From: an uncultured Eubacteriales bacterium
Lineage (GTDB): Bacteria > Bacillota > Clostridia > Christensenellales > Aristaeellaceae
NCBI GenBank assembly: GCA_902764915.1
Contig: CACWXY010000016.1
Span: 1 to 62,094, forward strand
Reading direction: 5' to 3'
DNA: 62,094 bases
The notes under the pieces were generated by a model, which made no database searches, was not told the DNA's origin, and was given only the letters and a program-made list of their open reading frames with translations. Within the stretch, counting starts at the first letter, position 1. The number at the start of each line of letters is the position of its first letter. Positions 1 through 6,130 of the stretch are shown one piece after another. A program made the position numbers and the translations under genes.

Positions 1-93
1 ATTCCGGATGATGAATACTTCTTTCTGAAGGTGATGGATGCATCACGCAGGCCTTACGTCAGGAATCCAAAATCCCACAAACTTTTGCATTGA
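1..93 (+). CDS. Possible 3' end of an upstream gene (partial, unidentified)
   Basis: Frame 1 is open from the window edge to a TGA at 91-93 and would encode about 30 C-terminal residues of mixed, ordinary composition (starting IPDDEYFFLK). I do not recognise the family, and 30 codons is short enough to be chance. It is listed because it is the only reading frame that could run in from outside the window. Confidence 0.25.
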   Translation: MPDDEYFFLKVMDASRRPYVRNPKSHKLLH

Positions 94-99
94 ACCAAA

Positions 100-250
100 G
101 GGTTTTCAAGATATATGACGAATCAAATCTCCAAGAGTACCCCTTCCGGTGCTCAGGATGGATCAAAGCCCGTTCACCCGGGATTTGATGGAACCTGTTT
201 GGCACAAATTTACTGTTTCAACTGCCATCAGGGGAAAAGGTGCGTATCAA
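100..250 (+). repeat. Left copy of a ~150-bp direct repeat
   Basis: This stretch is closely matched by 14954-15102 in the same orientation. The first ~90 bases differ at only about seven positions by eye. The middle is more diverged, and the end (GCCATCAGGGGAAA...GCGTATCAA) matches again. It holds two potential hairpins: GAGTACC/GGTGCTC (7 bp, loop of 6) and ATCAAA...TTTGAT closing over CCCG/CGGG. Each copy lies upstream of a double-glycine precursor gene (302 and 15220). It may be a duplicated promoter/leader region or a mobile repeat. Confidence 0.75.
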
Positions 251-276
251 CTAATGTGACCGGTGGAACGGCTGGT
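244..276 (+). promoter_or_regulatory. Recurrent 5'-UTR element (GTATCAA...ATGTGACCGG)
   Basis: GTATCAA (244-250) is followed by ATGTGACCGG (254-263) and a GCTGGT half (271-276), just before the RBS of the precursor at 302. The same element precedes other precursors at 5235, 5338, 13513 and 14913. Function unknown. Confidence 0.5.
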
Positions 277-301
277 CTTGAAGAAAGGAAGGTATGAAAC
301 C

Positions 302-667
302 ATGAGCATTGAGAAGAAATACACCGAGGAAGAAATAAAAGCCATCGTGGACGAGGAATGCAGGAAGCTGAAGGCTAGCGGTGAGCTCAGTCTCGACGAG
401 CTGAAGGACGTCAGCGGAGGAGACGTTCTGAGGGATGGTACCGGTCACCGCATGCTGTTCGATGGATCACCTTACTCAGAAGCTCCGACTTTAGTTGATG
501 AGCATATTAAAATTGCTTTGGATATAGAAAAAGCATACGGTCCCGATGTTGCTGAAATTGCCTTTGCCCGATTTGGCTATGAATTTTCCTGGGGCGAGAT
601 CAAGCATAATGGCTACCGTTGCGTTCAAAGACGTGTGAAAGATGAAGGCTGGATCAAAGGGTATTGA
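302..667 (+). CDS. Double-glycine leader precursor-like protein, long core (P1)
   Basis: 121 residues. The start at 302 is chosen over 263 because AAGGAAGG (284-291) sits correctly before it. The N-terminal ~40 residues are an acidic, helical leader (MSIEKKYTEEEIK...) ending LKDVSGG, the cleavage signal recognised by C39 peptidase transporters such as the one at 9071. The leader closely matches that of P7 at 13577. The 80-residue tail is long for a RiPP core, has one Cys, and shares with P7 a loosely similar layout (hydrophobic helix, GY, GE(I/L)K, Arg-rich end). No dedicated maturase is adjacent. It could be an unmodified secreted peptide instead of a modified RiPP. Gene reality is likely; core function is unknown. 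Confidence 0.7.
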   Translation: MSIEKKYTEEEIKAIVDEECRKLKASGELSLDELKDVSGGDVLRDGTGHRMLFDGSPYSEAPTLVDEHIKIALDIEKAYGPDVAEIAFARFGYEFSWGEIKHNGYRCVQRRVKDEGWIKGY

Positions 668-806
668 TGTTCGCGGGGATGATCCCCGGGCGCTTGTGGC
701 CGCCGCAGCCGTTATCCAAATCAAAGATTTGTCGGAATAACCGTTGACAAGAAGGCTCAGAAGTTAATTGTACCAATTACAGATCAATCAATATTATCCT
801 CCATTG
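668..806. other. Non-coding stretch after P1
   Basis: Between the P1 stop and the terminator at 807 I see only a short GGGGAT/ATCCCC hairpin near 675-687 and no credible gene. An isolated TTGACA (744-749) lacks a properly spaced -10. Confidence 0.4.
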
Positions 807-849
807 CTCCCGGCAAGAATTCATTTCTGTTTCGTTGCCGGGAGTTTTT
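807..849 (+). terminator. Rho-independent terminator
   Basis: CTCCCGGCAA (807-816) pairs perfectly with TTGCCGGGAG (835-844) over an 18-nt loop and is followed by TTTTT (845-849). It would end the P1 transcript, about 140 bases after its stop. Confidence 0.75.
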
Positions 850-884
850 CCTGTTTCCCTGTTTCATAATCAGTCGTTGGAAGG

Positions 885-1076
885 TCACGTGGCCTCGTTC
901 TCTGCCTGCTCCCGCCGAAGAATGGCCGTATATTGCGCCTCCATGGCGGTGAGCTCGTCTGCTGTGAACGGACGTTCGTCCGCAATTCTTCGCTTGCGCG
1001 CCTTGTTCATGTCACACAGCCACTTTTTCATGGCCTCTGACCACTTGTTGCCCGTGTCCTCGCGGGAGTTTGACAC
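885..1076 (-). pseudogene. IS66-family transposase relic
   Basis: A 63-codon minus-strand frame resembles an internal piece of IS66-type transposases: W-x2-M-K-x2-L near the N-terminus, then FTADEL-x2-ME-x2-Y-x2-IL-x-(R/G)-x2-EN. Family members are ~500 residues, so this is a fragment without ends or a catalytic core. Assignment is from recalled family pattern only. It marks old insertion activity at the left edge of the precursor island. Confidence 0.5.
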
Positions 1077-1096
1077 TTACATGAAGCCAAAAACCC

Positions 1097-1227
1097 GGGG
1101 TTGTCTCAAAACTCATTTTTCCGAATAAAGATGGCACGAGATTCTACCAATCCGGTTGAAATCTCGTGCCAAATTTTATATGTCTTCTTGTTCGTTTGGT
1201 AAATACTTCCTGATTTGAGACAGCCCC
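1097..1227. mobile_element. MITE-like element with terminal inverted repeats
   Basis: GGGGTTGTCTCAAA (1097-1110) is the inverted copy, with one mismatch, of TTTGAGACAGCCCC (1214-1227). Between them lies a perfect 11-bp palindrome, GGCACGAGATT (1133-1143) with AATCTCGTGCC (1160-1170). The element is 131 bp, has no ORF, and its ends resemble those of IS1182/IS4-like elements, so it is probably a non-autonomous derivative. I see no clear target-site duplication. Confidence 0.65.
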
Positions 1228-1249
1228 TGAACTTTTTCAAAATGACAAG

Positions 1250-2671
1250 CTAACCGTGTTGTTCACCATTCTCAATCGCCTGATCCGCGGCCGCGCGAAC
1301 CGCCTGTTCGCCGATGTGACGGTGGAAATAGCAGGCTCGTTCGTCCCTGGCCAGATGGTTGCCGCATTGGGCCATGCCCTGGGCCATGCAGCCGCCTCCG
1401 CAGGCCGGGAAATGCTCGCATTCCGCGCATTCGGGATTAAGGCGCAGGAAGTCCGATACCCGGGTGTTCACCACGTCGTAGTAGCTGTTCCCCTCCAGCG
1501 ACAGCTTACCAAGGTGTTCTTTCAGCACGTTCGGGAAGGTTTTCCCCATTTCCGTATCGGAAAAGGCCATGCATGGCGCCAGCCTTCCCTCGGCGCCGAT
1601 ATAGATATGATGCCGCATGCTTTCGCACTGGGGGATCTTTCCCCAGTCGGCGTTTTCGGGCGGATGATGCACATAGGGCACCTTATATGCCGTCGAGCCC
1701 TTTCGGCAGAAGAAATAGCCGTCCAGCTCCAGATCGAGGGGCATGCCGTCCTCAAAATATGCTTTGATGCCGTCGCGGTAAATGGACCATACCTCGTCTT
1801 CCGTCAGGGCGTATTCTTCGGCATACTGCTTCCAGACGCCCAGGGTCTGCGGCGCGTTCACGTTCAGGGCGGCCACGCCCAGATTGGAAAGGTATCGCAT
1901 CGTGCCGCGCAGGCTGTTCTTGTTCCCACGGTGAATGCACATGCCCACGGCCACGGGATACCCATGCTCCTTCAGCAGGCGGAAAGCCTTGTTCGCCTGT
2001 TCTTCCGCGCCATCCACACCCCGCAGCCAATCGTGATGGCCCAGCCCGTCAAAGCTGAGCTGGAAAGCGGGGTGCTGGCCGTATGCTTCAAGCATCGCAA
2101 GCGTTTGCTCGTTCAGCAGGGATGCGTTTGTGAACAGCACCCGGATATCGATGCCGCAGGATGACAATTCCTTCACGATCTGTGCAAAATCGCCTCTAAC
2201 CAGCGGCTCCCCGCCCGTGATATCGACCAGGGTAATGCCGCAGGACGCGATCTCGTGAATGATCCGGATGCAGTCGCTGAGCGGCAGCTGCGGATGATGG
2301 GCGTCGGGAGCGGACACCAGGCAGTGGCGGCATTTGAAATTGCATTTGCCGGTGATGCTCCAGTGTACGCTTTCCACATACCGCGCGGGGTAAACATGAT
2401 AGCGCTGCCAGGGGCTGAGGGGCGGCAGCTTCGTTTCCGACTGCTCCATCAGCCCCTTGCCGGTCATTTCCGCAATGATGCTCCGCGTTTCTTCCTTCAG
2501 CTCCGTGGGCGTGACGTCCTCTTCCCCGTTGCAGTACAGAAGCTCCAGAAAAACATCCTTCTCAAAAAAGTACGGCGTGTCATGCTTATGTTCCCCGGCG
2601 GCCGCCCGGATCGCGTGGGGTGTTTTTTTCCAGCCGCGGAACGTCCACGGCTCTTTCAGCCTGTAATACAT
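1250..2671 (-). CDS. Radical SAM/SPASM peptide maturase (rSAM1)
   Basis: 473 residues from ATG at 2671 (the longer frame to 2758 lacks an RBS; GAGGT precedes 2671). Residues 1-90 look like a PqqD-like RiPP recognition element. The radical SAM cluster motif is C110-X3-C114-X2-C117, with GGEP at 153-156. The SPASM region has Cys at 349, 367, 415, 418, 424, 428, 436 and 447, enough for two auxiliary [4Fe-4S] clusters. Such enzymes make thioether or C-C crosslinks in leader-bearing peptides in the cytoplasm. It is the last gene of an operon with three tandem precursors (2731-4432), its presumed substrates. The same 5' end is found as broken stubs between those precursors. The reaction type cannot be read from sequence. 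Confidence 0.9.
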   Translation of the reverse strand: MYYRLKEPWTFRGWKKTPHAIRAAAGEHKHDTPYFFEKDVFLELLYCNGEEDVTPTELKEETRSIIAEMTGKGLMEQSETKLPPLSPWQRYHVYPARYVESVHWSITGKCNFKCRHCLVSAPDAHHPQLPLSDCIRIIHEIASCGITLVDITGGEPLVRGDFAQIVKELSSCGIDIRVLFTNASLLNEQTLAMLEAYGQHPAFQLSFDGLGHHDWLRGVDGAEEQANKAFRLLKEHGYPVAVGMCIHRGNKNSLRGTMRYLSNLGVAALNVNAPQTLGVWKQYAEEYALTEDEVWSIYRDGIKAYFEDGMPLDLELDGYFFCRKGSTAYKVPYVHHPPENADWGKIPQCESMRHHIYIGAEGRLAPCMAFSDTEMGKTFPNVLKEHLGKLSLEGNSYYDVVNTRVSDFLRLNPECAECEHFPACGGGCMAQGMAQCGNHLARDERACYFHRHIGEQAVRAAADQAIENGEQHG

Positions 2672-2730
2672 ACGGGTTACCTCGCGGATGAAAGAATACA
2701 GCGCATGCTGCGAATGCCTGCGAATGGCGA

Positions 2731-3150
2731 TTATGGGTGATGGTAGACAAATACACAATTATAATCCGCCAAGCAGCGGACATGTTCATTCCCTTGATTC
2801 GCTTTCGTGTGGATCATCGCCGTATAGCAATGCCAGGCGGCCAAGCAGAATTCATCGTGCCCGTCACTGTCTTTGTGCCAAGGTTCAGTGTTTTTGTTTA
2901 TATGCTTTCCGCCTGCCAGCAGCGCCAATTCATCGGGGCTGACCGCCTCATCTTCGGCGGAAAGCCTTTCCAGTTCCGCGGCAGTTACATGATAGCCCAG
3001 CTCCGCGGCGGCCTTTTCAAAAACCTCGCCATCGCTCCGGGCCTGACCCGCTTCGGCGATGCGCTTCATTGCGGCATCAAACTTCCCGCGAAGTTCTTCG
3101 GACGCGGCCAGATCCGCTTCCATTCTGACCATTTCAGGCGTTTTGTTCAT
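2731..3150 (-). CDS. Nif11-like RiPP precursor, CX5CX17CX5C core (P2)
   Basis: 139 residues; start at 3150 preceded by AAAGGAG. Residues 1-81 are a Nif11-type leader (EELRG...AMKRIAEAG...FEKAAAELGYHVTAAEL) ending LLAGG. The 58-residue tail begins with a variable linker and then carries DSDGH-x2-FC-x5-C, with WHCYTAMIHTKANQGNE between the second and third Cys, and RC-x5-C near the end. The Cys spacing C-X5-C-X17-C-X5-C is identical in P3 and P4. It lies 59 bp upstream of rSAM1 in the same direction, so it is the likely substrate. Export and leader removal would be by the C39 transporter at 9071. Confidence 0.88.
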   Translation of the reverse strand: MNKTPEMVRMEADLAASEELRGKFDAAMKRIAEAGQARSDGEVFEKAAAELGYHVTAAELERLSAEDEAVSPDELALLAGGKHINKNTEPWHKDSDGHDEFCLAAWHCYTAMIHTKANQGNEHVRCLADYNCVFVYHHP

Positions 3151-3186
3151 TTTCGTTTTCTCCTTTCCTGTGGGGCCGATCGGTTC

Positions 3187-3307
3187 CCAAACATCTTTGT
3201 CAAAAAAGACAGGCGCATCGCACTTATGCTCCCCGGCGGCCGCCCGGATCGCGCGGGGCTTTTTTCCGGCAGCAGAATGTCCACGGCTCTTTCAGCCTGT
3301 AATACAT
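3187..3307 (-). pseudogene. Truncated 5' stub of the rSAM1 gene (stub 1)
   Basis: Starting at an intact ATG (3307), this begins MYYRLKEPWTF exactly as rSAM1 does. It then frameshifts but keeps nucleotide similarity to rSAM1 codons 1-40 until GACAAAGATGTTT (RC of 3188-3200), where it joins the upstream region of P2. It is a by-product of tandem duplication of the precursor-rSAM unit. It is not functional as read. Confidence 0.85.
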
Positions 3308-3372
3308 ACGGGTTACCTCGCGGATGAAAGAATATGGCTCATGCTGCGGACGTCTGCGAATGATGCTTATGA

Positions 3373-3792
3373 TTACTTGTTGACCAATATACAATTATAA
3401 TCCTTCCAGCAGCGGACTAGTTCATTCCCTTGATTCGCTTTCGTGTGGATCATCGCCGTATAGCAGTGCCACGCGGCCATGCAAAACACAGCGTGCCCGT
3501 CACTGTCTTCCTTCCCACCTTTGCTTGGTTTGCTTGGATAATACACCACTCCGCCTGCCACCTGGTCCAATTCATCGGGGCTGACCGCCTCATTTTCAGC
3601 GGAAAGCCTTTCCAGCTCCGCGGCGGTGATGTGATAGCCCAGCTCCGCGGCGGCCTTTTCAAAAACCTCGCCGTCGCTCTTCACCTCGCCCGCTTCGGCG
3701 ATGCGTTTCATTGCGGCCTCAAGCTGCCCGCGAAGTTCCTCGGACGCGGCCAGATCCGATTCCATTCTGATCATTTCGGCGGTTCTGTTCAT
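3373..3792 (-). CDS. Nif11-like RiPP precursor, CX5CX17CX5C core (P3)
   Basis: 139 residues; start at 3792 with AAGGAG about 9 bases upstream. The leader is nearly identical to P2 and P4 and ends QVAGG at 80-81. The linker after GG (VVYYPSKPSKGGKE) differs completely from its paralogues. The following DSDGH...WHCYTAMIHTKANQGNE...RCWKDYNC block is almost unchanged. It is the middle copy of a ~640-bp tandem unit and is followed by stub 1 and P2. Confidence 0.88.
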   Translation of the reverse strand: MNRTAEMIRMESDLAASEELRGQLEAAMKRIAEAGEVKSDGEVFEKAAAELGYHITAAELERLSAENEAVSPDELDQVAGGVVYYPSKPSKGGKEDSDGHAVFCMAAWHCYTAMIHTKANQGNELVRCWKDYNCILVNK

Positions 3793-3830
3793 TTCCGTTT
3801 TCTCCTTTTCTTGTGAGGTCGATCGGTTCC

Positions 3831-3990
3831 AAAACGTCTTTTTCAAAAAAGAAAGGCGCGTCGTGCTTATGCTCCCCGGCGGCAGCCCGGATCGCGTGGG
3901 GTGTTTTTTCCAGCCGAAAAACATCCACGGCTCTGTCAGCCTGTACAGTTTCCCCCGCGGATGAAAGAATACAGCGCATGCTGCGGATGT
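3831..3990 (-). pseudogene. Truncated 5' stub of the rSAM1 gene (stub 2)
   Basis: The reverse strand matches the rSAM1 5' end and its upstream 40 bases (CGCGG-ATGAAAGAATACAGC region). A readable frame still gives PHAIRAAAGEHKHDAP-FFFEKDV. The ATG is lost, one A is missing from the poly-A near codon 14, and similarity stops at the codon for V40. It then joins the P3 upstream region (GGAACCGATCGACC). It is a decayed duplication remnant. Confidence 0.85.
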
Positions 3991-4003
3991 ATGCGGATGA
4001 TGA

Positions 4004-4432
4004 TTAATCGTCTATGTGGTGATTAACAAGTACGCAAAGATAATCCGCCCAGCAGCGGACTTGTTCATTCCCTTGATTCGCTTTCGTGTGGATCATCGCC
4101 GTATAGCAGTGCCACGTGGCCAAGCAAAATTCATCGTGCCCGTCACTGTCTTCGGACCCAGAACCGCCGGTATGGACTTTCTTGCCGCCACCACCTGTTA
4201 CCTGCTCCAGTTCATCCGGGCTGACCGCCTCATTTTCGGCGGAAAGCCTTTCCAGCTCCGCGGCGGTGATGTGATAGCCCAGCTCCGAGGCGGCCTTTTC
4301 AAAAATCTCGCCGTCGCTCTTCGCCTCGCCCGCTTCGGCGATGCGCTTCATTGCGGCCTCAAGCTTCCCGCGAAGCTCCTCAGACGCGGCCATATCCGCT
4401 TCCATTCTGATCATTTCGGCAGTTTTGTTCAT
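4004..4432 (-). CDS. Nif11-like RiPP precursor, CX5CX17CX5C core (P4)
   Basis: 142 residues; ATG at 4432 preceded by AAGGAG (the longer frame to 4978 runs through the promoter). It is the first gene of the P4-P3-P2-rSAM1 operon. The leader ends EQVTGG at 80-81. The linker is Gly/Ser/Lys-rich (GGKKVHTGGSGSE), then DSDGHDEFC-x5-C-x17-C-x5-C and a HHIDD tail. Its upstream sequence diverges from P2/P3 at about 4467, which marks the original, unduplicated left edge of the array. Confidence 0.88.
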   Translation of the reverse strand: MNKTAEMIRMEADMAASEELRGKLEAAMKRIAEAGEAKSDGEIFEKAASELGYHITAAELERLSAENEAVSPDELEQVTGGGGKKVHTGGSGSEDSDGHDEFCLATWHCYTAMIHTKANQGNEQVRCWADYLCVLVNHHIDD

Positions 4433-4492
4433 TTTTGTTTTCTCCTTTTCTTGTGAGGTCGATCGGTCTCTGCCATAGTTCCATATCCAATT

Positions 4493-4521
4493 ATTATATG
4501 TCTGGATTTCCCAAATGTCAA
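4493..4521 (-). promoter_or_regulatory. Consensus sigma-A promoter for the P4-P3-P2-rSAM1 operon
   Basis: On the minus strand TTGACA (4521-4516), a 17-base spacer and TATAAT (4498-4493) form a perfect consensus vegetative promoter. Transcription should begin near 4486, giving a ~54-nt leader before P4. Confidence 0.88.
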
Positions 4522-4637
4522 CAACGGATGTCCCGGATTCTGGATCAGTTGAAGTGTAAAGCTGTGTTTCTAAGCCGATGATTTTATGATATAGTGAATT
4601 GAAACAAGACTTCCTGAAAAAGAAAGGAGAGCCCAAA

Positions 4638-5015
4638 ATGAGTGAGAACATGAACAAGATGATGGAGTTGCTGAAGCAGAACCCGGAACTGCAGGAAAAA
4701 GTGATGGCGGCGCTGAAAGCTATGGGCAACGATGCCAGTCTGGAAACGATACTGAACGACGTGTTCGCTCCCATCGCCCAGGAAGCGGGCATCGCGCTGA
4801 CTGCGGAGGACATCAAGGACTTTGCGGACAGCATGTCGGAAGATGCTGCGCTGTCGACGGATGACCTGAAGGACGTGAACGGCGGTATGTTCTTGGGCAT
4901 GATTCCGGCGATCGGAAAAATTGTCAGCGGCATTGTTACTGTGATCAACAAGATCCAAGAAACACCGAAGCCCGTCAAAGTGGAAGATCAGTGGAAAGAC
5001 GAAAATATCCTTTAA
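4638..5015 (+). CDS. Nif11-like leader precursor with hydrophobic bacteriocin-like core (P5)
   Basis: 125 residues; ATG at 4638 follows AAAGGAG (4622-4628). The leader (LLKQNPELQEKVMAALKAMG...EDIKDFADS) is Nif11-type and ends LKDVNGG at about residue 80. The core opens with a Cys-free, Gly-rich amphipathic hydrophobic stretch (MFLGMIPAIGKIVSGIVTV) and ends in a charged tail. This resembles unmodified class II pore-forming bacteriocins more than a crosslinked RiPP. It is divergent from the P4 operon. No immunity gene is evident next to it. Confidence 0.8.
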   Translation: MSENMNKMMELLKQNPELQEKVMAALKAMGNDASLETILNDVFAPIAQEAGIALTAEDIKDFADSMSEDAALSTDDLKDVNGGMFLGMIPAIGKIVSGIVTVINKIQETPKPVKVEDQWKDENIL

Positions 5016-5062
5016 TCAGAGCGCAGACCGCCGCTCTCATCTGATCAGGCCATGCGCACTAT

Positions 5063-5087
5063 AAAGCCGCTTTCCCGGTGGCTTTTT
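5063..5087 (+). terminator. Rho-independent terminator after P5
   Basis: AAAGCCGC (5063-5070) pairs with GTGGCTTT (5078-5085) around TTTCCCG, with a T-run. It is the first half of a terminator-promoter cassette repeated at 5877-6011. Confidence 0.7.
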
Positions 5088-5168
5088 GTATGTCCCGGTA
5101 TCGGCGGCCGGAACGGCCTTCCCGGAGAATGAGCCTGCTTTCTTCTATAAAATGTACCAGCCTGTCCA

Positions 5169-5198
5169 TTGCAGTTTTCAGGAAAAAGTATGTATTAT
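5169..5198 (+). promoter_or_regulatory. Putative promoter for P6
   Basis: TTGCAG (5169-5174), 18 bases, TATTAT (5193-5198). It is weak alone but is the aligned counterpart of the better promoter at 5983-6011. The leader to P6 would be ~180 nt and contains two copies of the GTATCAA/ACCGGC element. Confidence 0.45.
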
Positions 5199-5234
5199 AT
5201 CGTACGGCAGTGCTGCCAGGAGAGAATAAACCAC

Positions 5235-5358
5235 GTATCAAACCATGTGGCCAGCGGCAGGCCCCGGCCCGCGAAAACCGGGTCCGCCTGCCCAGGCAGC
5301 CCCAGCGGCGCGACAAGGAGGAAGCGCACCTGATCAGATGTAACCGGCGAAAGCCGAT
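5235..5358 (+). promoter_or_regulatory. 5'-UTR elements upstream of P6
   Basis: GTATCAAACCATGTGGCCAGC (5235-5255) and, nearer the gene, ATGTAACCGGCGAAAGCCGAT (5338-5358). The latter folds as CGGC-GAAA-GCCG, a GNRA-tetraloop hairpin just upstream of the AGGAGG. Both resemble elements before P1, P7 and P10. Confidence 0.5.
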
Positions 5359-5384
5359 TGCAGATACAAAAGGAGGAAACAACA

Positions 5385-5765
5385 ATGGCAATTGAGAATG
5401 CGAAAAGGTTTGTGGAAATGGTGGCGGCGGATGCCGCGCTGAAGGCCCGCTTAGAGACGCTGGACTCCGAGGCCGTGCTGGCCGCAGCAAAGGAAATGGG
5501 CCTGGACTTCACCGCGGAGGAATTGAAGGCCGCCGCCATGGATGAGACCGTGTCGCTGGACGAGCTGGACGAAGTGGCCGGAGGCATTGGTAAAAAAATG
5601 TCAGGCAGTGTGGCATGGTGTACCAAATCCCCGAATCAGGAACACAACTGGGTAAAAACAGGGCATGAAGAGGAGCCTCATTCTTTCTTTTGTTGGGACT
5701 GGACCTATGGCTACGATCATTATAAATGCACCTATTGCGGAAAGACGAAAAGGGAGCACGTCTAA
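5385..5765 (+). CDS. Nif11 leader precursor with zinc-ribbon-like core (P6)
   Basis: 126 residues; ATG at 5385 follows AGGAGG (5371-5376). The leader MAIENAKRFVEMV...LKARLETL...AKEMGLDFTAEELKAA is a textbook Nif11 leader ending DEVAGG. The core carries WC, HNW, FC and YKCTYCGK. The pattern C...H-x-W...C...C-X2-C-G recalls small zinc ribbons, so it may fold around metal without crosslinking. No maturase is directly adjacent. It could also be an rSAM substrate in trans. Confidence 0.82.
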   Translation: MAIENAKRFVEMVAADAALKARLETLDSEAVLAAAKEMGLDFTAEELKAAAMDETVSLDELDEVAGGIGKKMSGSVAWCTKSPNQEHNWVKTGHEEEPHSFFCWDWTYGYDHYKCTYCGKTKREHV

Positions 5766-5815
5766 CGCTGCATGACCGATGCCCTGCACATAAAACAGAT
5801 CATGAGGATGCAAAC

Positions 5816-5962
5816 ATGGCACTGGGAAACGCGAAGAAATTCGTCCGGATGCGCAAAGCCCTGTTTTTCCACATGGAAAACCGCTTTCCCAGCGGCTTTT
5901 TTCATGCTGCGGCATCAGCGGCCGGAACGGCTTTCCCAGAGGCCGGGCCTGATTGCTTCTAA
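5816..5962 (+). pseudogene. Decayed Nif11 precursor (leader start only)
   Basis: MALGNAKKFVRM at 5816 matches the first 12 residues of P6 (MAIENAKRFVEM), and a GAGG lies upstream. The similarity then ends. The frame runs straight through the terminator at 5877-5902 and stops at 5962, with no GG site. A deletion has apparently fused a precursor start to its own downstream terminator. Confidence 0.6.
5877..5902 (+). terminator. Rho-independent terminator
   Basis: CCGCT-TTCCC-AGCGG (5881-5895) preceded by AAAA and followed by CTTTTTT. It ends the P6 transcript ahead of the export operon promoter. Confidence 0.7.
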
Positions 5963-5982
5963 AAAATGTTCCTGCCTATACA

Positions 5983-6011
5983 TTGCGGCTTTGGGGCAGA
6001 TCGTATATAAT
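5983..6011 (+). promoter_or_regulatory. Promoter of the phosphatase-export operon
   Basis: TTGCGG (5983-5988), exactly 17 bases, then a perfect TATAAT (6006-6011). It precedes the RsbU-like gene at 6131 by ~110 nt. Confidence 0.6.
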
Positions 6012-6130
6012 ATAAGATAAGGATAAGCAGTTTAGAATGCTGATGCACTATTTTGTATCTTTCTGAAAATTGTTCGCCGGCGTTATGGAGAATGTTATCA
6101 AGGCACTGATTTGACTGAAAAGGACATTCC

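Larger units (their letters stand above)
5063..5200 (+). repeat. Terminator-promoter cassette, copy 1
   Basis: About 138 bases align with 5877-6013, roughly 70 percent identical by eye, including GGCGGCCGGAACGGC, CTTCTA-AAAATG and CATTGC. Both copies carry a terminator at one end and a promoter-like pair at the other. Confidence 0.65.
5877..6013 (+). repeat. Terminator-promoter cassette, copy 2
   Basis: Second copy of the cassette at 5063-5200, with the same terminator-to-promoter order. Confidence 0.65.

Noticed and set aside
1250..2758. Radical SAM start at 2758 (502 residues)
   Set aside because: The extra 29 codons lack an RBS and overlap the end of P2. Stub 1 also preserves the ATG at the MYYRL position.
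2731..4432. CRISPR-like tandem repeats
   Set aside because: The ~640-bp period and intact coding frames show gene duplication, with no short repeats and spacers.
4549..4595. Promoter for P5 from TTGAAG and TATGAT/TATAGT
   Set aside because: The spacing of about 30 bases is too long and no better -35 is seen, so no promoter is claimed for P5.
4433..4978. 324-residue extension of precursor P4 on the minus strand
   Set aside because: The extension is antisense to P5, runs through a consensus promoter, and a strong RBS precedes the ATG at 4432.
5338..5358. Known riboswitch (for example c-di-GMP or THF type)
   Set aside because: Only a short GNRA hairpin is visible. The conserved junctions of the known classes I can recall are not present.
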